Source: Halichondria panicea
Lineage: Eukaryota; Porifera; Demospongiae; Suberitida; Halichondriidae
Reading direction: 5' to 3'
NCBI RefSeq assembly: GCF_963675165.1
Contig: NC_087380.1
Location: 1,103,303 to 1,167,302, forward strand
Length of the DNA: 64,000 nt
Part shown: positions 21,398 to 32,674 of the stretch, in pieces
How positions within the stretch are numbered: the first letter of the stretch is position 1
Layout: every line of letters begins with the position of its first letter
Program-made: the position numbers and the translations under genes
The notes under the pieces: model-generated
Told to the model about the DNA's origin: nothing
The model's input: the letters and a program-made list of their open reading frames with translations, nothing else
The model's database searches: none

Positions 21398-23900
21398 TCA
21401 GTTATCATATATTCCTCCAGCAGCAGGAGCCTCACGCCCACTCACAGTCGAGTAGGCATTGTTCTGTGTGTAGCTGTAGTCACCTTTGACCTCTCTCGAG
21501 GCTGGGATCTCCTCATAAGTGGCAGGGACGGTCTCGTAGGTAGCGGCTGCACTTTGACCCTGGTCAGTAAGGGGGATATCTCGAGGAACAGTCCTGTGTG
21601 TGGAGAGAACAGATGATATTACTATTAGTAGTAATTATGACAATAAAAGCTTTCAGTTTGTTTAGTCCATATAAAGCTTGTTTACACAACAAAGTGTGTC
21701 TACTTAAACTAATGACACAAACCACTTTAAACCAACTCACATTTTCCCTCCTCTCTTGTACCGGAGCACTAGGTAGGTCACCATCACTACAGTCACTGCA
21801 ATCACCACCACCACTGCTACCAGGGCCACCACTCCTCCCACCACAGCACCAGTGTTGTCACACTGACAGAGAGAGCTCTCATCAATAGAGGCTGTAATGG
21901 ACAACCCACAAGTTGTTAGTACTAACCTAACACAATACATGCTGTACTCATCTCAATAATAGTACCACTTACTTGTAGTGGAAGGAGAGGTAGTGATGAC
22001 TCCAGTCACTGAAACACAGCACAATACAGTAACAGGATGAGAACACAGACCCACTCACCTAACTCTACACAGAATGTCACATCTACTCCAGTATTATCAG
22101 GAATCACACAGCAGTAGGAGCCAGTGGGACCTGACACAGACCCTCGATGATGGAGTCTGAGTGCACCTGTATCTCCAACACTGTACAGTATATCCGTGTT
22201 TGAATCAGTAATGTCGAGACTCCTAGTGACAGCGGTTCCATTCGGAAACAGCCAATCATTGGCACTATTGGGATTATCTTGTCCTGTACAGCAAATAGTT
22301 GAGTCAGTCCTGCAAGTCAATGCTGTCTCAGTGGTATCTCCGATGGTGTCTATGGCAACCTGTGAGTTACTAGCAGCATAGTTGGTGGTTCCCATGGAGA
22401 CGTAGACAGGAGGTACTGAGGGGTGGGGGATTGTAACTCTGTTAGAGTTCATTGTACTAGCTTACATTGACAAGTGAGAGCTATTCCACTCCAGGTCCCA
22501 TCATTCTGACAAGTTCTGAAACTCCCTCCAGTGAGAGTGTAGCCATTGTCACAAGTGAAGGTAGCAATGGTATTAACAGGTCTGCTGTCAACAAGTCCAC
22601 CAGTGTAGGTCACGGTAATGACCCCATTTATTAGTGGTGGTAAATCAGAACAAGGTCCTGAAAATGAATAGTGAACATACATTCAAACTGTATAAATCTT
22701 ACGCTGACACACTGGAGCTGACCCACTCCACACTCCACCACTCCCACAAGTCCTGGAGCTGGTGTTGAGCTCCACTCTCCATCACTCCCACAAGTCCTCA
22801 CTGACACTCCAACCAGAGTGTAGGGACCAAAGCAGCTGTACTCAGCTGTAGCACCCACTGGTCTGTTGTCAGTGGATCCACCAGTATAGGTTATGCCTCC
22901 ATTAGTGGGGGCCGGGAGATTATCTGAACACGGGATTGGAGGAACTGCAAGAGGAGATATGGAAAGCGCATGATACAATAGAACTGCATAGAAAAGTTGT
23001 AATGGTTTCTTGAACTCATGAAAGGGATAACACATACAAATACTAGGTGGGTACTGAGGGAGGTGGCTGAATACTGAATACTGACAAATACGGCGGTCAC
23101 AAAAATGTGGCATTGTATACATTCCCTGAGATCAATTCAAATTTTGTATATCAGTATCAAAATTCAAATTCTAAGCGAGTATTTAAATATATGATGCATG
23201 TGCTTCATAACCTCTGACCTTTTAGTCTTGACCTATGTACTGTGCTGCTACCAAGCTAGCTAGCTATAGCCCTGGTACCAAGAGAGGAGCGACTAGGTAT
23301 GGTAGCTTGAGATAAGAGAGTGCTCCAGCACCCATGCTTCCTACTCCCTTGTACTTACCTAGGTTAGCACAGAGGGTCATATCTCCTCCAGTAGTTGGTA
23401 CAGTACAGCAGTAGGACCCGGTTGGAGTGAGGGGGTTGGTAGTTTCTCTACGGTTTAATCTGATGACCTTACGAGTATTCTTATTAATGTAGAATTGCTG
23501 TCCAGCATTATTTGAGGCACCATTCCTCAGTATCACACTTCCATCAGGATACGTCCACTGTCCTAGTGCTCCACTACCATTGTTGTCACCACTTCTACAG
23601 CAGGCAGTGAGGTCAGTGTGACAGGTGAGAGAAGGGAGACCAACATCAGCATCCTCTCCAATGTCAGTGATGAGGATCTCAGTATTGTTAGTAGTGGTGA
23701 TACTAGAACTGGATCCCAGAGTCAAGTAGACTATGAATGATTTATAGACAGAGCTCACAGGTATCACCAAGATATAGCTAACCTAGTTGAGATATCACAC
23801 TCAGGATACCTAGCTTATCAACTAGATTACCTTGTCCCCAGCAGGTGGACACAGCACACAACAGCAACAGCAGCAGAAGCTGAACATTTTGAGTCTCCAT
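21398..23900 (-). CDS. Receptor gene G: Ig1 + fused sushi + sushi + Ig2 + TM + tail, one frameshift
   Basis: Exons: signal 23831-23900, Ig1 23359-23730, a recombinant sushi exon 22703-22944, sushi 22466-22657, Ig2 22059-22415, stalk 21973-22008, transmembrane 21741-21891, tail 21398-21593 (ends GGIYDN). The recombinant exon is 242 nt: a nearly complete first sushi is joined at CCAG to the last third of another sushi out of frame, so its end is in the wrong phase. Skipping it would restore the frame and leave signal-Ig1-sushi-Ig2-TM-tail, since all flanking exons are phase 1. Ig2 is three codons shorter than in its neighbours. The short architecture suggests an internal deletion of several sushi exons by unequal exchange. 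Confidence 0.65.
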
Positions 23901-24163
23901 TGCATATGATTGCATGCACAATTTGCAACCTCTCTTATGTCCATCTCAGATGGTAAAGATCGTTAATCGAACAACTTCCTTACACACGATTGTTGTCTAA
24001 AAGCCATTGACATTTTTATTTTATTTTTTGAGTTGAAACATAATTATTGTGAGAAGGAGAGGGGCTGATGCGTAAATATCTGCACGCTGTGTAAAAACTA
24101 AAAATACAAACTATACAAAAATAAATACTTTATACTTATTGAGTCATAATTATGATAAATCAG

Positions 24164-27100
24164 TTATTGTATTCCTCCAGCAGCAGGAGCCTCACGCCCA
24201 CTCACAGTCAAGTAGGCATTGTTCTGTGTGTAGCTGTAGTCACCTTTGACCTCTTTGGAGGCTGGGATCTCCTCATAAGTGGCAGGGACGGTCTCATAGG
24301 TAGCAGCTGCACTCTGACCCTGGTCAGTAAGGGAGATATCTGGAGGAACAGTCCTGTGTGTGGAGAGACAAATAAACTTTGTAGTAATTTGTCATAACAG
24401 CTTGTTTAGTCCATATAAAGCTTGTTTACACTGTTCAAACAAAGTGCTACTTAAACTAATGTACACAAACCACACAAACCACTTTAAACCAACTCACATT
24501 TTCCCTCCTCTCTTGTACCGGAGCACTAGGTAGGTCACCATCACTACACCAGTTACTATAGCCACCATTGCTACCAGGGCCACCACTCCTCCCACCACAG
24601 CACCAGTGTTGTCACACTGAGCACCGACAGAGCTCTCATCAGTAGAGGCTGTAATGGAATGTATATGAACTGACAACCCACAATAATTATGTCACCAACC
24701 TAACACAATACATGCAGTATCCATCCCTCCACTGGTAGGCACCACACAGCAGTAGAGACCACCAGGAGCAGCAGCTGTTCCACTCATCATCAGACTGACA
24801 CTCATCTGATCTCTGCTAACATACAACGCTCCATCCTCCATAATAACAGAGCCATTAGGATAGTACCAATCTCCAGTGTTCCCCTCACAGCAGCCAGCAA
24901 GGTCAGTATGACAGACGAGGCCACTCCCATCTCCCACGGTGGACAGAGGGATCTCAGAGAGCCCAGACAAGTAGTTGGTGGAGGAGAGGGACAAGTACAC
25001 AGGGGGAGGGACTATGGGGGGGTCGTGATAATATATATAGCCACATTGCAAAAATGACCGCTTACTCTGGCAAGATGGTGAGGTGCTCCAGTTACCAGTA
25101 CTCAAACATGTGATGGTTTCAGAGCCAATCAGAAGGTATCCAGTGTCACAGGTGAAGGTCGCCTCTCCTCCGATTATTGTGCTGGTTGGTTGTCCGGGAG
25201 ATCCGTTGTCAATAGAGGGAGGGGGGCCACAGGAAACTGTCAACAAGGATATTTAGTATTTGCTATAACTATTAATTTTGTCCTCACCTCGACAAGTTGG
25301 AGGTGACCCATTCCATGTTCTGTCATTCTGACAAACTCTGACACTGTCTCCATTGAGAGTGTAGCCAGTGTTGCAGCTGTGTGTAGCTATGGTGTTGATA
25401 GGTCTGATGTCAGTGGATCCACCATTATAAGAAATGGCTCCATTAGGCAGAGAGGGTAAGTCAGAACAGATTAGTATCTCTGTATGCATAGGAATATATA
25501 TACTCAGCAAATACAGCACAAGTATTTACTTACGTTGACAAGTTGGAGCTGACCCACTCCACACTCCATCACTCCCACAAGTCCTGGTGGTGCCTCCATT
25601 GAGAGTGCAGCCAGGGACACAGGTGTAGGTGGCCACAGTGCCCACTGGTCTCGGACTAGTAGTCCCCGTATTGTAGCTGATCATTCCATTGGACGGAGCA
25701 GTGAGATCAGAGCAGGTGGTGGGTGGTTCAGTGGGTCCTGTGTTCACTGCAATTATCGAGTGTGAGATGCATAACTTAACTATACGTTAACTTGACGTAA
25801 TTATTTCTAACCATAAATTTGATTCCATTGGGTTTATGCGTATAAGTCCATACGGTATAGACTCTCGTTAATATGGTCACCCTTGGGACAGTGCAGCTTG
25901 GCCGAAATAGCGAGGTGGCTATATTTCAGGAAATAATCACGACTAAAAAATGACCCTACCTCAAATCTAAATGCGGTTCTGTCTCAAGGATAATGAATTG
26001 TTATGCTCTCAACTTTATCTGCCAAACCACAGCACAAACGTCATATCCGGCCGTAATAAATGTCATGATACATTAAAACCTAGTTTGGGGCAGCCAGCTG
26101 GTCAGTATAATACAGAATAGCGAGTGGTAATTTTTGTGCAGTAAACATCTAGCTAGCTATCTGTGCCAAACCAAATGCCGTTAGGCCATGCAAGTTAGTT
26201 TGTAGTTTCTCAGGCCCTCGAAGTTAAAGTTAAATATTATGTGACCTCAAATTAGAGGCACTAAAAGAAAAAGGATAAATTTGTATGGGTTTTTGGTCAT
26301 GAATATAATTATGACTAAAATTAAATTATGCACTTCCACTTATTGAGGAGGTTAGGGGTGTTTTCAATTAAAATTATATGAATATCATTATCATAATCCG
26401 GTTGCTATTTTAGGAATGATACCCTGAGAAACTACAAATTGACTTTGTGTAGGAGTTACAGAGCTCACCTTGACAAGTTGGAGGTGACCCACTCCAGATC
26501 CTTTCAGTCACACAGACCCTGGTGGTACTAACAGTGAGAGTGTAGCCATGGTTACAGCTGTAGGTAGCACTAGAGCCGACAGGTCTGTTGTTAGTGGATC
26601 CAGCACTGTACATAATCATCCCATTGGCTAGTGAGGGTAGGTCAGGGCAGTTAGCTGTATGGGAGATGATACAGTCAACAAACAAACAGTACAGAGTCCA
26701 TAATTATACGTACGCTGGCAATTAGGAGGTAGCCCATTCCCACTGCCACTCCACACTCCATCACTCCCACAAGTCCTGGTGGTGACTCCATTGAGAGTGT
26801 AGCCAGTGTCACAGGTGTAGGTGGCCATAGTGTCCACTTGTCTGCTGTTAGTAGATCCAGCACCACCATAGTCAATGTCCCCATTTGTCAGTGAGGGTAG
26901 GTCAGAGCAGGTTACTATGGGAACAGGTACACACTCAACGTACACATTATTACACATTCAGTCATTCCTTACGCTGACACACTGGAGCTGACCCACTCCA
27001 CTCTCCATCACTCCCACAAGTACTAGTCCTCACTGACACTCCAACCAGACGGTAGTCACCAAAGCAGCTGTAAGTGGCTGTAGCACCCACTGGTCTGTTG

Positions 27101-27854
27101 TTAGGAGATCCACTAGCATAGGTTATAGCTCCATTAGAGATGGTCGGGAGATTATCAGAACATGTGACTGAAGTAGGTGCAACTGCAAGAGGTGGGGGGG
27201 GGGAGGCAAAGGTTATGAGCATGATACAATGAAACTAGGAGAGGTGTGATGGTTTCATGAACTCATGAAGGGTGAACACACACACATAAAACACAGCAAT
27301 TATTGACTCACCCAGGTTAGCACAGAGGGCCATATTTCCTCCAGTAGTTGGTACAGTACAACAGTAGGACCCGGTTCAAGTGAGTGGGTTGTTAGCCTCT
27401 CTACGGTTTAGTCTGATGACCTGAGGTGCATTCCTGTTAATGTAGAACTGCTGTCCAGCCTGCGCTGAGCCACCATTGCTCAGTACTTCACTCCCATCAG
27501 GATACGTCCACTGTCCCAGTCCTCCCATACCATTGTTGTCAGCAACACTTCTACAGCAGGCAATGAGATCAGTGTGACAGGTGAGAGAAGGGAGACCACC
27601 ATCCTCTCCAATAGTAGTGATGAGGATCTCAGTATTGTCAGTGGTGATACTAGGACCAGATCCCACAGTCAGGTAGACTATCGGCGGAATGGTTAGATCA
27701 TTTATAGACAGAGCTCATAGGTATCACCAAGCTAGGTATGGTATCCTGAGTGTATCACACTCAGGATACCTAGCTAATCAACTAGATTACCTTGTCCCCA
27801 GCAGGTGGACACAGCACACAACAGTAGTAGCAGCAGAACACCTTGAGTCTCCAT
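24164..27854 (-). CDS. Receptor gene H: Ig1 + 5 sushi + divergent sushi + Ig2-B + TM + tail, nonsense in Ig1
   Basis: Exons: signal 27791-27854, Ig1 27312-27677, sushi 26973-27182, 26714-26914, 26469-26654, 25534-25746, 25288-25479, divergent sushi 25066-25236, Ig2-B 24700-25011, transmembrane 24498-24648, tail 24164-24353 (ends GGIQ). All lengths keep phase, but Ig1 has an in-frame TGA at 27376-27378, where other copies read Pro or Arg just before TGSYCC. Ig1 is a phase 1-1 exon and B and D naturally lack it, so skipping could rescue the gene. H belongs to the subgroup (H, I, J) with the second Ig2 type (VYLSLSSTNYLSG, GGLYCC), a C-proximal sushi starting SCGPPPSI, and no stalk exon. The intron 25747-26468 is unusually long. 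Confidence 0.68.
25747..26468. other. Long intron of gene H with inserted MITE
   Basis: About 720 bp between two sushi exons, whereas neighbouring introns are near 50-60 bp. The right-adjacent part near 25750-26140 matches the long intron of gene J (34303-34814), including GGGACAGTGCAGCTTGGCCG. An inverted-repeat element of about 250 bp lies near 26197-26446, with ends reading TTTGTAGTTTCTCAGG and its complement CCTGAGAAACTACAAA. No coding signal was found. Confidence 0.6.
26197..26446. mobile_element. MITE with TTTGTAGTTTCTCAGG ends
   Basis: Terminal inverted repeats are visible at about 26200-26213 and 26424-26440. The same terminus recurs in AASDH intron 5 (46965-47146), so this is a repeated family rather than a chance palindrome. 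Exact ends and target duplication are uncertain. No coding capacity. Confidence 0.6.
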
Positions 27855-28400
27855 TGCATGCCTTATCTCTGTTTGGAACTGCTATTTGGTAGTTGTTCCA
27901 TTAAGGATCTTTACCCACCCACATGGAGTGCATAAGACAGACGTTAAAATAGAATAAAAAAGGCCCAGAACAATGACTTTTTTAAAAAAATGCCTGTTTC
28001 ACTGTATTAATTCTCTATAATTATTGTAATGCTTGACGAAATCAGTGTAAACTCATGCGCTCTCTATGACATTTAATATTATGATGGCCGTGCAGTGCTG
28101 GACACTAGTTGTGACAATTAAAGCATCAACAGAAGGTGAAGGGTTAAGGTTGCAGTAACACAGCTAGTGCGGGGATATTAATCTGGACAACGATATAGTG
28201 AATTAGGAGGATAGTTTATCACCCGATACGTACAGTGAAGAGCATTTTCATGACATTAAACTGCATATTATTATTACATGGAAAGCCATCATATTTTTGA
28301 GGTGAAACACATTGTGAGAAGGGGAGGGGCTGATGAAGTATGTATAACTGTGTGCTCTGTACAAAGTCACGAGACATAATGATTTTCTACTTTTGATAGT
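27855..28400 (-). promoter_or_regulatory. Spacer between genes H and I
   Basis: No gene seen. Conserved array spacer with the A/T-rich GTTAAAATAGAATAAAA block near 27942, GATGGCCGTGCAGTGC near 28083, and AGGTGAAACACATTGTGAGA near 28299 before the gene I stop codon. Confidence 0.4.
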
Positions 28401-31400
28401 TCAGTTATTGTATATTCCTCCAGCAGCAGGAGCCTCACGCCCACTCACAGTCGAGTAGGCATTGTTCTGTGTGTAGCTGTAGTCACCTTTGACCTCTCTG
28501 GAGGCTGGGATCTCCTCATAAGTGGCAGGGACAGTCTCGTAGGTAGCGGCTGCACTTTGACCCTGGTCAGTAAGGGGTATATCTTGAGGAACAGTCCTGT
28601 GTGTGGAGAGAACAGATGATATTACTTTGTAGTAATTATGACAATAAAACCTTTCAGTTCCATTGAAGCTTGTTTACACTGACAAAGTGTGTCTACTTAA
28701 CTAATGTACACAAACCACACAAACCAACTCACATTTTCCCTCCTCTCTTGTACCGGAGCACTAGGTAGGTCACCATCACTACAGTGACTGCAATCACCAC
28801 CATTGCTACCAGGGCCACCACTCCTCCCACCACAGCACCAGTGTTGTCACTCTGAGCACCCACAGAGCTATCATCAGTAGAGGCTGTAATGGAATGTATG
28901 AACTGCAATGACAACCAACAAGTCACTAACCTAACACAATGCACGCTGTGTCCCTCCCTCCACTGGTAGGCACCACACAGCAGTAGAGGCCACCAGGAGC
29001 AGTAGCTGTTCCACTCATCATCAGACTGACACTCATCTGACCTCTGCTAACATACAACGCTCCATCCTCTATAACAACAGAGCCATTAGGATAGTACCAA
29101 TCTCCAGTGTTCCCCTCACAGCAGCCAGCAAGGTCAGTATGACAGACGAGGCCACTCCCCTCTCCCACGGAGGACAGGGGGATCTCAGAAAGCCCAGATA
29201 AGTAGTTGGTGGAGGAGAGGGACAAGTACACAGGGGGAGGGGCTATGGGGAGTCGTGACAATAATTACAAAAACAACCGCTTACTCTGACAGGATGGTGA
29301 GCTGCTCCAGTTACCAGCACTCAAACATGTGATGGTTTCAGAGCCAATCAGAATGAATCCAGTGTCACAGGTGTAGGTCGCCTCTCCTCCGATCATTGTG
29401 CTGGTTGGTTGTCCGGGAGATCCGTTGGTAATAGAGGGAGGAGGGCCACAGGAAACTGTTTTTATAACAATTCAGCATAATTATAGCATCTATAGGACAT
29501 ACAGAGTAGCTAGATGTAAAGTGCATCTATATAAAGAATGTACAGAAATATTTAAACACACTGACAGTATCAATATCTTCTATATTGTGTGTACTATATA
29601 ACAAGTTTGTTCCATAAAGTTATAGCGTGTGGGAAGAATGAGTATTGGTACATTGATGTTCGAAATCTAATTGATACCAGGGAGAGACCATTAACTGAAC
29701 GGCTATTGTAAACAATCTCTCTTCTTTCAACCGGTGGGTTGGGAAAGTCTATCATGTCATGTAAAACATTTTAACAAGGTTTACTATTTGCTGTATAATT
29801 ATGTGCTATTTGTTCTCACCTTGACAAGTTGGAGTTGGCTCACTCCATGTTCTGTCATTCTGACAAAGTCTGACCATGTCTCCATTGAGAATGTAGCCAG
29901 TGTTGCAGCTTTGTGTTGCTATAGTGTTGATAGGTCTGATGTCAGTGGATCCACCATTATAGGAAATGGCTCCATTATGCAGAGAGGGTAAGTCAGAGCA
30001 GATTAGTATATCTGTGTGCATGGATAGGCTCAACAAAAATACAGTACAAGTTCATTACTTACTCTGACACACTGGAACTGACCCACTCCACACTCCCCTA
30101 CAAATCCTCACTGCCTCTCCAACAAGACGGTAGCTATTGTCACAAGAGTGAGTAGCTGTACTGCCCACGGGTCTGTTGTTGGTGGATCCATTACTGTAGG
30201 TGATCATCCCGTTGACCAGAAAGAGTAAGTCAAAACAGGGTATCTCTGCACAGGAGTCGATACACTCAACAAACAAACAGTACAAGTCATATATTTACTC
30301 ACCTTGACAAGTTGAAGGTAACCCAGTCCACCTCCCTCCATTCCCACAGGTCCTGGTGGCACCTCCAGTGAGAGTGTAGCCAGGGTTACAGGAGTAGGTA
30401 GCTCCAGAAAAGATAGGTCTGTTGCCAGGGGATCCAGCATTGTAGCGGATCATTCCACTGGTCAGAGCAGTCAGGTCAGAGCAGGTGGTGGGTCCTGTGC
30501 TCACTGTGTATATAGGGTGTGATATCCTTAACATACAATTATATACTCACAAACACAAACTGTACAAGAGCTACATAACTCACCTTGACAAGTTGGAGGT
30601 GATCCAGTCCAGCTCCCTCCACTCACACAGAACCTGGTGGTACCTCCAATGAGAGTGTAGCCAGGGTTACAGGAGTGTAAGGCGCTAGAGAGGAAAGGTC
30701 TGTTGCCAGGTGATCCAGCACTGTACATAATCACCCCATTGGTCAGTGGCAAGTCAGGGCAGTTAACTGTATGGGAGATGATACACTTAACAGTACAAAG
30801 TTCATTCCACTTACGCTGACAAGTTGGAGCAAACCCACTCCACACTCCATCACTCTCACAAGTCCTGTTGGTACTGCTGACTCCACTGAGAGTGTAGCCA
30901 GTGCCACAGGTGTAGGTGGCCACAGTGCCTTCAAGTCTGCTGTCAGGGGATCCAGCACCATAGTCAATGTCCCCATTTGTCAGTGGGGGTAGGTCAGAGC
31001 AGATCACTATGGAAACAGGCACACACTCAACGTACACATTCAGTCATTCCTTACCCTCACACACTGGAGCTGACCCACTCCACTCTCCATCACTCCCACA
31101 AGTCCTCACTGACACTCCAACCAGAGTGTAGTCACCAAAGCAGCTGTAACTGGCTGTAGCACCCACAGATCTGCTGTTAGTGGATCCACCAGCATAGAGT
31201 ATGCCTCCATTAGTGGGGGCCAGGAGATTATCAGAACATGTGATTGGAGGAACTGCAAGAGGGATATGGAAAACGCATGATACAATGGAACTGCATAGAA
31301 GAGTTGTGTTGGTTTCATGAACTCATGAAAGGGATGAACACATACAAATACTAGGTGGGTGCTGAGGGAGGTGGTGACTGAATACTGACAAATACTAGGT

Positions 31401-32255
31401 GGGTGCTGAGGGAGGTGGTGACTGAATACTGACAAATACAAAAGTCACAAAAATGTGGCATTCTATATTCCCTGAGATCAATTCTGCGCAAATTTGGTGT
31501 AGTATCAAACAATAGATTCTACGCGAGTAATTAAAGATGATGCGTTGCATGTGCTTCATGACCTCTAACCTTTGAGTCTTTACCTATGCTGAACTAAACT
31601 ACTGTAGCTATATCCCTGTAACTAGCCGTGGCACCAAGATAGCTGTTCAAGGAGCGAATAGGTAAGGTAGCTTGAGATGAGGGGGTGCTCCAGCACCTGT
31701 GCTTCCTACTCCCCTGCACTCACCTAGGTTAGCACAGAGGGTCATATCTCCTCCAGTAGTTGGTACAGTACAGCAGTAGGACCCGGTTGGAGTGACGGGA
31801 TTGTTAGCCTCTCTACGGTTTAGTCCAATGACCTGGGGACCATTCCTGTTAATGTAGAACTGCTGTCCAGCATTCACTGAGGCACCATTTCCCAGTATCA
31901 CACTCCCATCAGAATACATCCACTGTCCTAGTGGTCCATTACCATTGTTCTCAGCATTACTTCTACAGCAGGTAGTGAGGTCAGTGTGACAGGTGAGAGA
32001 AGGGAGACCACCATCCTCTCCAATGTCAGTGATGAGGATCTCAGTATTGTTAGTAGTGATCCTAGGACCAGATCCCAGAGTCAGGTAGACTATGAATGGT
32101 TAGACTATAGATTAAGGAATTATACAAAGCTCATATATAGGTATCAGTTGAGATATCACACTCAGGATATCTAGCTTATCAACTAGATTACCTTGTCCCC
32201 AGCAGGTGGACACAGCACACAACAGCAACAGAAGCTGAACACTTTGAGTCTCCAT
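28401..32255 (-). CDS. Receptor gene I: Ig1 + 6 sushi + divergent sushi + Ig2-B + TM + tail, intact
   Basis: Exons: signal 32192-32255, Ig1 31724-32089, sushi 31055-31252, 30815-31006, 30584-30766, 30303-30503, 30063-30245, 29820-30011, divergent sushi 29285-29455, Ig2-B 28931-29242, transmembrane 28733-28883, tail 28401-28596. Every exon length fits the phase 1 rule and no stop or broken splice site was found, so this is the best full-length reference copy (about 800 residues). Ig2-B has CHTDLAGCC, a DWYYPNGS core and GGLYCC. The helix follows STDDSSVGAQSDNTGAVVGG. The tail carries YETV, YEEI and YSTV and ends GGIYNN. Expected at the cell surface as a type I receptor with tyrosine-based signalling; ligand and adaptor unknown. 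Confidence 0.88.
31320..31445. repeat. Tandem duplication in gene I intron 2
   Basis: A unit of about 55 bp containing ATACTAGGTGGGTGCTGAGG and GGTGGTGACTGAATACTGAC is present twice head to tail. A single, slightly different copy lies in the same intron of gene G (near 23037-23090), so the duplication arose in I or was reduced in G. Confidence 0.75.
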
Positions 32256-32674
32256 TGCATGCACAACTCTCTGTTTGGTTAATATCTGTTTGGAAATTGT
32301 TTCATTAAGGATCTTTACCCACATAGAATAAAAAAGACCAAGGAACAAACGGCATTTTATTTGTTAATGTACATGTATGTAGGTGCTGTTTGTGTCAAAA
32401 ACCCGGGCTCATGCTTTACTAGTAAACTTTCTATGACCTTTATGTTATGATGGCCGCAGTGCAGGGCACCGTTTGTGACAATTAAAGCATCACACGTAAA
32501 TCGGCTGATACAGTGAAGAGCATTTTCATGAACATTAAACTACACACATGGTGTTTTGTACCACATTATGGAAAACCATCAAATTTTTGAGATGAAAAGA
32601 GAAGGAGAGGAGCTGATGAAGTATGTATAACTGTGTGCTCTGTACAAACTAACAAATAAAATTCAATGGCGTAA
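32256..32674 (-). promoter_or_regulatory. Spacer between genes I and J
   Basis: No gene seen. A 419-bp array spacer closely similar to the A-B and K-L spacers (GATGGCCGCAGTGCAGGGCA near 32448, ATACAGTGAAGAGCATTTTC near 32508). Confidence 0.4.
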
